From an uncultured Bacteroides sp. (GTDB taxonomy: Bacteria > Bacteroidota > Bacteroidia > Bacteroidales > Bacteroidaceae), in the NCBI GenBank assembly GCA_905201685.1, contig CAJKOW010000029.1, positions 1 to 24,548 on the forward strand: a DNA stretch of 24,548 nt. The letters are read 5' to 3'. The position numbers and the translations under genes are program-made. The notes below the pieces were generated by a model. It searched no databases. It was given only the letters and a program-made list of their open reading frames with translations, and was not told the DNA's origin. This document shows positions 1-5,592 of this stretch, one piece after another. Each line of letters opens with the position of its first letter. Within the stretch, counting starts at the first letter, position 1.

Positions 1-866
1 CTTTAAGAAAACATTCTAACAAATTAGACATGGTTGCAGACAGGGTAGCAATCGTCTTGTTATTCTCATTACAGAGTACGTTTTGTTCAGCGTCAAAATA
101 GACTTTTATACCCAAATTGTAAAGTCGATTGTTTCCACTTCGTGTTCGGGGTTTTACGCCCTCTTCCTGAATCTGCGTATTTGGCTTTCGGAGGGAAGTT
201 AAAGATTTATATAACTTTCTCAGACGGACAAGGAATAAACAAAGGCATGGCACTCCCCCTCCTGCCAAGAATATTAATCCCCAATCTGTCCATTCCAACA
301 AATCGTACCAGGAAATATCGGAAAAAGCCGTTATTTCCGTTTCGCAATAGCTTCCTATATACCGAGTACACAGGCTGTCGTAACGCGCTACCGTAATAGA
401 ATCCGGAACATAACTGGTAGTTCCAGATAAAGGTTGCTTCAGTCGCAAATCAATATTATGATTGCAAACCGACGAATCAGATAATAATCGAGACCAGCTA
501 TTATATAAAGAATCAGCTTTTAACACCGATTCCAAAATTAAATAAGAATGTATGTCGCGGACAAATTTACTTGCACTAATATTATCATAGTATTTTGTTC
601 GAGGGACGTAAGCCATGGATGGAACGTATTCTTCCTCGTACCGTATCGGGTAATTCTTCATTCAAGGATTCCGTGAGGTTGCTGCTGAACAAAAGGTTGG
701 CCGTATCACGCGAAAGCATCTCCTGCTGCAAAGCTTGCGTCAAGATTTCTCCAGCTTTCAACTGATACGTTTCATGTCTATATGAAGTACGCATATAGCC
801 AACCATTACAGCCAACACTATTCCCGTAAGCAAACAAATTGTTATCGATCTGAATCTTATCTTCAT
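1..866 (-). pseudogene. Membrane-anchored winged-helix type regulator, frameshifted and cut by window edge
   Basis: The first reading frame starts at ATG 866 with a membrane segment at residues 7-26 and runs 93 residues to a TGA at 585-587. A second frame, shifted by one base, opens after a TGA at 662-664 and stays open without a stop to base 1. Read together they give an N-terminal membrane anchor, an extracytoplasmic stretch of about 170 residues, a second membrane segment (about 229-292) and a cytoplasmic part starting near 125 (LYNLGIKVYFDAEQ). That part resembles the start of an OmpR/PhoB-like winged helix. This layout matches a family of membrane-tethered transcriptional regulators I know from Bacteroides, recognised by architecture only. 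The frame switch must lie between about 587 and 664. The second frame there (RYEEEYVPSMAYVPRTKYYD) looks like native protein, so one extra base (or two missing) is likely. It may be a real mutation or an assembly error. No recognised partner gene is adjacent in the window. Confidence 0.6.
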
Positions 867-1018
867 ACTGAATTTGGAATTAAAATGGAAATAAATATTA
901 TTTCATCGCGTTTCTCTGTTTATATGAATACTGAACGCTCCTCTACCCTTAAGCCTAAAACTTTGCGTGCTCTCTCTTTGGTAAAGGGGTGCAGTAAATG
1001 TTTATCAGATTAACAAAG

Positions 1019-1049
1019 CAAAATTAAAGATATTGTTTAGAAAATCAAA
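1019..1049 (-). promoter_or_regulatory. Predicted Bacteroides-type promoter for the 866 gene
   Basis: On the minus strand TTTG (1046-1049) is followed after 19 bases by TAATTTTG (1019-1026), a full match to the Bacteroides TTTG / TAnnTTTG promoter. It would give a leader of about 145 bases before ATG 866. The rest of 867-1279 shows no gene. It holds this promoter, the leader and the hairpin at 1170-1256. Confidence 0.45.
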
Positions 1050-1169
1050 TTTATAGTGGCGTAAAACAAAAAAACACTTTCATTCCCAGTAAAATCCGGA
1101 ACACATGATACTACACTTGATTTTCATTACGGAAGATTATTGTGTCTGTACTCTTGTTTATGTAGCATA

Positions 1170-1256
1170 GTGCCAAAGTTGCCTGTCTGTTTTGGCGGAC
1201 TTATCGGAGTTACACAGATTTCCTTTTATCCAAAAACATACAGGCAACCTTGGCAC
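1170..1256. repeat. Long imperfect hairpin just downstream of pspC
   Basis: The arms pair as GTGCCAA/TTGGCAC (1170-1176 with 1250-1256), then GTTGCCTGT/ACAGGCAAC (1178-1186 with 1240-1248), then GTTTTGG/CCAAAAAC (1189-1195 with 1230-1237). Small internal mismatches separate them, and the loop is about 34 bases. It begins 24 bases beyond the pspC stop codon. No T-run follows on either side, so it is not a typical intrinsic terminator. It could be an RNA-stabilising 3' structure, a processed small RNA or a remnant of a repeat element. Flanking bases show no obvious target duplication. Confidence 0.7.
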
Positions 1257-1279
1257 ACGAAAGCTTCGCAAAGTTGAGA

Positions 1280-2332
1280 CTATGCGTGAAGCAGCAGGTC
1301 GGGAAGATCGAACCCGTTCATTGTGAAGCTGATGGCGAATATGGCAGTGCTGACTACCCAAAGAATCAGCAGCGTCCATTTGAGCCCCGTAGCCATGGCT
1401 TGCCACTTGAGCATGGAACGGAATACACCGTAAACAATGCCCAGCAGAGGAATACCCAGCATCAGGGTACCTGCGATGTACATGACAATGGTCGATATCG
1501 GTGAGAGCGGCAATATGATGTCGGTGCTGGGAAACAGGGACAGCAATGCTGCTCCTCCACCAATGCCGACAACGATAGCCATGAAAAGCAGCGCAACAAA
1601 GATGACGGCAAAGATAAAGAGTATGGGGCTACAGATAACGGCAATAGCAATTAGCCCTATTTTCAATAACCATCCGACAACGGTGACTATGGCATTGCCT
1701 AACGACGAAAGAAAGGAACGAGGCTTGTCCGACCGGATGTATTCGTTTACCCCGTTGCCTACTTTCTCGAATCCGTCGGTAACGGTTTTTCCGATGTTTT
1801 CTACTGTGACAGCCTCACCACGCATATTCAGCTTTTCGGCGGCAGTCCGGGCTTCGGGAACAATAATCCAACAAATGATGTAGAGCGGTATCAATATTTT
1901 AAAAGAGAAAATCAGTAATATGACCATGGCCAGACGAAGCGGGGTGACATTGAGGCCGAAATAGGCTGCTGCGCCACTGATGACGCCTCCCAGCATCTTG
2001 TCGTCCGGATTTCGGTAGAAGCGGCGATGTGCGGTTGTCTTCACATCTTCGTCCGAAGACGGTTCGGTGTCCGTATCCATATCTTCCGGCTTTCCCATGC
2101 GTGCTATGACTTCTTCGACATCGGTTATGGTGATGACCTGGGCACCGGTCTGCAACTTTTCGGCAAACAGTTCGGAAATGCGTTGCTCGATGTCGTTCAC
2201 TATTTCGTCGGCACTGGAGTGTTTACGGAAATGCAGCTTCAGATTATTGAGATAGTTGTCAAGAAGTCGATAGGCGTCTTCGTCTATATTGAACACGGTC
2301 CCTCCTAAATTTACAGTTAAAGTCTTTTTCAT
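1280..2332 (-). CDS. PspC domain envelope stress protein
   Basis: This 350-residue protein has a cytoplasmic N-terminal region (residues 1-100) that starts MKKTLTVNLGGTVFNIDEDAY, as in Bacteroidota PspC proteins. A PspC domain follows at about 103-163 (HRRFYRNPDDKMLGGVISG, then a membrane span), and then four or so further hydrophobic segments between about 210 and 345. PspC proteins are inner-membrane sensors or effectors of the phage-shock envelope-stress response. In this lineage the exact partner is not established, and no pspA or pspB is nearby. It lies 86 bases downstream of a PadR-type repressor on the same strand, so the two are very probably one transcription unit. That pairing is common for stress-responsive membrane proteins and suggests PadR control. 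The start codon follows from the conserved N-terminus. Confidence 0.85.
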   Translation of the reverse strand: MKKTLTVNLGGTVFNIDEDAYRLLDNYLNNLKLHFRKHSSADEIVNDIEQRISELFAEKLQTGAQVITITDVEEVIARMGKPEDMDTDTEPSSDEDVKTTAHRRFYRNPDDKMLGGVISGAAAYFGLNVTPLRLAMVILLIFSFKILIPLYIICWIIVPEARTAAEKLNMRGEAVTVENIGKTVTDGFEKVGNGVNEYIRSDKPRSFLSSLGNAIVTVVGWLLKIGLIAIAVICSPILFIFAVIFVALLFMAIVVGIGGGAALLSLFPSTDIILPLSPISTIVMYIAGTLMLGIPLLGIVYGVFRSMLKWQAMATGLKWTLLILWVVSTAIFAISFTMNGFDLPDLLLHA

Positions 2333-2418
2333 TGTGTTCTTGGGGTTATTTTGTTAATTCGTTTATTGTTTGTTGAATAGTCCTGCATAAACTGGAATAA
2401 AAGAGCTGATGAACGGGC

Positions 2419-2745
2419 TTATCGGTTGGCTATGTGATTGACGGTTTCGTTCAACTCCCGCCACGACACTTCCAGTTCACCAAGAAAAACCTCTCCCATT
2501 TCGGTCAGCCGGTAATATTTACGCGGTGGTCCTTGCGTCGATTCGACCCATTCGTAACTAAGCAGGCCGTCGTTTTTCAGACGGGTCAGCAGTGGATACA
2601 GGGTTCCCTCCACTACTATCAACCGGGCTTCTTTCAGTTTCGATATGATGTCTGAAGCATAAGCCGGTTCTTTATGCAACAGAAGCATGATGCAGTATTC
2701 CAGCATTCCCTTCCGCATTTGCGATTTTACGTTATCTACATTCAT
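2419..2745 (-). CDS. PadR family transcriptional repressor
   Basis: This 108-residue protein is a complete PadR-type winged helix, typical of the short PadR subfamily. The recognition region reads EGTLYPLLTRLKNDGLLSY (about 46-64), followed by the wing with GPPRKYYRLTEMG and a C-terminal helix used for dimerisation. PadR proteins are usually dimeric repressors released by small molecules or membrane and phenolic stress, and they commonly repress their own operon. It is first in a two-gene unit with the PspC protein downstream. An AT-rich region with inverted repeats lies directly upstream and could be its own operator. The ligand cannot be told from sequence. Confidence 0.9.
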   Translation of the reverse strand: MNVDNVKSQMRKGMLEYCIMLLLHKEPAYASDIISKLKEARLIVVEGTLYPLLTRLKNDGLLSYEWVESTQGPPRKYYRLTEMGEVFLGELEVSWRELNETVNHIANR

Positions 2746-2767
2746 TGATTAATTGTTTTGTATAGCA

Positions 2768-2808
2768 CAAATATATGTATTATATAGGTACCTTGTATTA
2801 CATAATAC
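2768..2808 (-). promoter_or_regulatory. padR promoter -7 element with candidate PadR operator
   Basis: The minus strand carries TATATTTG (2768-2775), a match to the Bacteroides -7 element, about 23 bases before the padR start codon. No clean -33 TTTG is visible. Just upstream, plus-strand ATGTAT (2775-2780) faces a near-palindrome GTATTA-CA-TAATAC (2795-2808), with GGTACC between them. ATGT/ACAT half-sites are typical of PadR operators, so this is a plausible autoregulatory site. That role is inferred from position and symmetry. Confidence 0.4.
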
Positions 2809-2967
2809 TATATATTATACTACATTAACAGTTTGGCAAGTAATGAAAGACACCGCGTGTAGGTTTGGAAAACATTGGGATAGAAGTACCTAAACCGATC
2901 GGTTGATAAGCATAAGTATTTACAAGTTTAGATAAGCTACATAGGAAACAAGGATAATGTTTTCTCT

Positions 2968-3092
2968 CCAGTTAGGGAAAAATATTTCTCCAGTTAAGCA
3001 AATGTTTTTTCCTAACTGGGAAATAATACAGCGCAGCGTGTGTGTGTTCAGAGCGAAGTTGACAAGAAATAAAAGTGGACAACTGGAAAATA
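2968..3092. repeat. Cluster of CAGTTAGGGAAAAA-type repeat units
   Basis: Units seen are CCAGTTAGGGAAAAA (2968-2982, plus), CCAGTTAAGC (2990-2999, plus), an inverted copy TTTTTTCCTAACTGG (3005-3019) and CAACTGGAAAATA (3080-3092). The first and third can form a hairpin with the second in the loop. A similar arrangement occurs at 24371-24420, so this is a dispersed intergenic repeat and not a one-off. Confidence 0.6.
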
Positions 3093-3096
3093 GAAA

Positions 3097-3130
3097 AAGG
3101 CAGCCGGATTACAAAAAATCAGGCTGCCTT
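3097..3130 (-). terminator. Intrinsic terminator of the POT transporter gene
   Basis: Arms AAGGCAGCC (3097-3105) and GGCTGCCTT (3122-3130) pair perfectly, and GATT/AATC inside extends the stem. On the minus strand the stem is followed by TTTTTC. It lies 24 bases past the transporter stop. Confidence 0.85.
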
Positions 3131-3154
3131 CTTATTATGTCGGGATCGGTGTTG

Positions 3155-4708
3155 TTACTTGGCTACTCGTTCGAGCCACTTCACCATGGCGAGCATGACT
3201 CCCATGGAGATAAGGCAAACAATCAGGAAAATAGCCCAGCAGTAACCGATGGGGATAGAATTGTACATAAGCGGGCCTATCCACAACAAGAGGTTGCCGA
3301 CAGCCGTAGCACCTAACCAGAGTCCCTGGCAGAGGCCGAGAAGATGCTTGGGAGCAACTTTGGACACAAACGAGAGTCCGAGCGGCGAGATGAAAAGTTC
3401 GGCAACGGTAAGAAGGAAATAGAGAACGATCAGTACCCATGCTCCGGCTTTCACCTGCTGGTCGATGGGAAGTTCGCGGAATTCGGTTGCAGACGGATAA
3501 CCTTGCGAGAAGGAATATACGGAAAGGAACAGGTAGGCAAGTCCTGCAATCAGCATACCGATAGCGATCTTGCGGGGAGTTGAAATTTCTTTCCCTCTGC
3601 GAGCCATGGAGCCGAAAATCATCATGATGATGGGAGTCAGCGTGATGACAAAGAACGGATTGACAGCCTGCCATATTTCGGGGGCGATGGTAGTGGTATT
3701 AACAAAGTCGCGCGCAAAGAGTGAGAGGGATGTTCCGTTTTGATGGAACGAGAACCAGAAGAAGATAACGACTCCAAGCACAGCAAACAGGGCGTACAGG
3801 CGCTGTTTGATTTCTTTTGCCATCGCCATTTTTTCTTCTTCGGAATATTGAACGGCAGCAACGGCCTCTTTCTTTCCCGGGTTGGGGAATTGTTTCTTGG
3901 TTACGAGGAAGATAATCAGTGAAATGAACATGGCTGCTACCGATGCAAGGAACGAATAATGGATACCTTCATTGAAAATCTGAAGATACTGGGCGCACGA
4001 ATCGGCCATATTGGCTGTATCGCCTACACATTGTGCCATCAGCTGGTTGAGGTTACCCAATGCTTCGGCCGACATCTGCTCTGCCCTTTCAATGTATTCG
4101 TGGCACAATGCAGGAAGGCTTGCGTTATAGACCATGTTGTGTGCATTCAACCACCAGCTGCGCAGAAGCGGAGCGACGAACGGAGCAACAAGGCCGCCAA
4201 TGTTGATGAATACGTAGAAGATCTGGAAGCCGGAGTCGCGCTTGCTCTTGGCTATCTTCAGTTCCTTCTCGCCTTTTTTGGCGGCTTCTGCTTCCAGGTC
4301 GTCGTACATCTGACCTACGATGGCTTGAAGGTTGCCTTTGAACAGACCGTTACCAAATGCGATGAGGAACAGGGCGGCACAGGTCAGTGCGAGTAGCCAG
4401 GTGGTGTTTCCCGAATTGGCCGTAATGGGGAAGGAAAGAACGATGTAGCCGATTGCCATGATAACAAGACCGGCCATGATGGTGCCTTTATAATTTTGCT
4501 TTTTGTCGGCTATATAACCGCCAATGAGGCTTAAGAGGTAAATGCCGGCATAAAAGAACGAGTAAATCAATGTACTTTTTTCTTCGCTGATACCGAATTT
4601 GGAGCAAAGGAATAATACTAATACGGCATTCATGATGTAGTAGCCGAAACGCTCACCCATGTTTGACAGTGCCGCAGGAATCAGACCCTTAGGATGTTTG
4701 TTGAACAT
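3155..4708 (-). CDS. POT/PTR2-family peptide:proton symporter (MFS)
   Basis: This 517-residue integral membrane protein has about 12-14 hydrophobic segments and the features of proton-dependent oligopeptide transporters: NMGERFGYY in helix 1 (residues 16-24), GNGLFKGN in helix 4, FQIFYVFINIGG, and FHQNGTSLSLFARD in helix 7. It probably imports di- or tripeptides across the inner membrane. The classic helix-1 motif is ExxERFxYY. Here the first glutamate is asparagine (N16) while E19 and R20 remain, which may alter proton coupling. A hydrophilic insertion rich in Cys, Glu and Asn lies at about 190-240, between helices 6 and 7. The gene is monocistronic, between its own -7 element and a strong terminator. 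Substrate specificity cannot be read from sequence. Confidence 0.9.
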   Translation of the reverse strand: MFNKHPKGLIPAALSNMGERFGYYIMNAVLVLFLCSKFGISEEKSTLIYSFFYAGIYLLSLIGGYIADKKQNYKGTIMAGLVIMAIGYIVLSFPITANSGNTTWLLALTCAALFLIAFGNGLFKGNLQAIVGQMYDDLEAEAAKKGEKELKIAKSKRDSGFQIFYVFINIGGLVAPFVAPLLRSWWLNAHNMVYNASLPALCHEYIERAEQMSAEALGNLNQLMAQCVGDTANMADSCAQYLQIFNEGIHYSFLASVAAMFISLIIFLVTKKQFPNPGKKEAVAAVQYSEEEKMAMAKEIKQRLYALFAVLGVVIFFWFSFHQNGTSLSLFARDFVNTTTIAPEIWQAVNPFFVITLTPIIMMIFGSMARRGKEISTPRKIAIGMLIAGLAYLFLSVYSFSQGYPSATEFRELPIDQQVKAGAWVLIVLYFLLTVAELFISPLGLSFVSKVAPKHLLGLCQGLWLGATAVGNLLLWIGPLMYNSIPIGYCWAIFLIVCLISMGVMLAMVKWLERVAK

Positions 4709-4760
4709 AGAATTAATTTTTTAATAGTGACTAAATAGGCTTTTTAATTAATAATAGTTG

Positions 4761-4768
4761 CAAATATA
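4761..4768 (-). promoter_or_regulatory. Promoter -7 element of the POT transporter, flanked by direct repeats
   Basis: TATATTTG on the minus strand matches TAnnTTTG and lies 52 bases before the start codon. The -33 position has only TTTTAG. Near-identical plus-strand sequences GTGACTAAATAGGC (4727-4740) and TGCACTAAAATAGGC (4786-4800) lie on either side of it, 60 bases apart. Confidence 0.45.
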
Positions 4769-4811
4769 TACTTTTTACGGGATAATGCACTAAAATAGGC
4801 TGAAAAATAGA

Positions 4812-4847
4812 AAGGGTATGCAAGATTTATATGACTTGCATACCCTT
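4812..4847 (-). terminator. Intrinsic terminator of the ybaK-type gene
   Basis: A perfect 13-bp stem, AAGGGTATGCAAG (4812-4824) with CTTGCATACCCTT (4835-4847), encloses a 10-base loop. On the minus strand it is followed by TTCTATTTTT. It separates this transcript from the POT transporter promoter. Confidence 0.85.
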
Positions 4848-4918
4848 GGTAAAAACAAATTGTCAGAAGGACCTCCAGAAGTTAGATGCTCATGTACCTT
4901 TTTTCCTTCACATGAATA

Positions 4919-5392
4919 TCAGAACAGCGCACATACTTCTGCTCGAACTTCCCTGATGAGGTCCTGTGGCGCCAGCTTCAGCTGCAGACCACGAACTCCC
5001 GCACTGACATAAATGTATGGATACTGCAGGCACGTTTCGTGGATGTAGGTAGGGAACTGCTTCTTCATGCCGATGGGAGAACAGCCTCCCCGTATGTAGC
5101 CTGTCAGCGGAAGCAGTTCCTTGACCGGAATCAGGTCGCACTTCTTATTGCCCGATACCTTGGCTGCCAGTTTCAGATCGACTTCGTTTTCACCGGGAAT
5201 GACGCATACAAAGTAGCCGGACTTGTCGCCATGGAGCACCAGAGTCTTAAACACGCAGTTGATGTCTTCGCCTAAACTGGCAGCTACATGGACGGCGCTG
5301 AGGTCTTCTTCATCGACCTCGTAGGGAATTAATTCGTAGGCAATTTTAGCTTTGTCTAACAGCCTTGCGGCATTGGTCTTATTGATCTTCAT
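4919..5392 (-). CDS. ybaK: YbaK/EbsC-type Cys-tRNA(Pro) deacylase
   Basis: This 157-residue single-domain protein has the YbaK fold. It carries the conserved lysine region INCVFKTLV (K49 probably catalytic), IPGENEVDLKLAAKVS (about 65-80) and the substrate-loop motif TGYIRGGCSPIGMKK (97-111). Family members act in the cytoplasm and hydrolyse cysteine wrongly attached to tRNA-Pro by prolyl-tRNA synthetase. Length is normal for the free-standing enzyme. A purine-rich AGAGGA stretch lies just before the start codon. It is 200 bases downstream of uvrA on the same strand. No strong terminator separates the two, so read-through is possible. The motifs do not separate YbaK from close INS-family relatives with other misacylated tRNA targets. 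Confidence 0.9.
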   Translation of the reverse strand: MKINKTNAARLLDKAKIAYELIPYEVDEEDLSAVHVAASLGEDINCVFKTLVLHGDKSGYFVCVIPGENEVDLKLAAKVSGNKKCDLIPVKELLPLTGYIRGGCSPIGMKKQFPTYIHETCLQYPYIYVSAGVRGLQLKLAPQDLIREVRAEVCALF

Positions 5393-5592
5393 TTTCTTTA
5401 TCCTCTTTCTTATTTAAGTTTCGGTTTTTAATATCTTTCTAAGGGTGTGTAAAAACTAAAAGTGACTGACATCTTGTTATTTTTAGGCACGGATTACGCG
5501 GAAAAACACAGAGAAAAAAGAAGAATAATCATTTGCGGAATTCCGTATAATCAGTGCATAAAGGAAATCGGTTTCCTAATTTGACAAACTTT

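Larger units (their letters stand above)
2746..3154. other. Gene-free stretch between padR and the POT transporter
   Basis: No coding region is convincing here. An apparent plus-strand frame from 2957 runs through the transporter's terminator and 3' end, so it is not credible. The stretch holds the padR promoter/operator (2768-2808), a perfect 12-base palindrome AACCGATCGGTT (2893-2904), a cluster of CCAGTTAGGGAAAAA-type repeats (2968-3092) and the transporter terminator (3097-3130). Confidence 0.75.

Noticed and set aside
142..396. Plus-strand 84-residue frame
   Set aside because: It lies opposite the open minus frame of the membrane-anchored regulator, which has family-like features, and shows no recognisable protein features of its own.
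1437..1883. Plus-strand 148-residue frame opposite pspC
   Set aside because: It is the complement of the PspC coding sequence, which has clear family motifs on the minus strand.
2957..3316. Plus-strand 119-residue frame
   Set aside because: It crosses repeat units, the transporter terminator and the 3' end of the POT gene, and has no family features.
5536..5545. Palindrome CGGAATTCCG
   Set aside because: It is ten bases long, contains a common EcoRI-type core, and has no positional support as an operator.
5560..5577. Small hairpin AGGAAA/TTTCCT after uvrA as a terminator
   Set aside because: The stem is only six weak base pairs with no T-run on the minus strand, too little to call.
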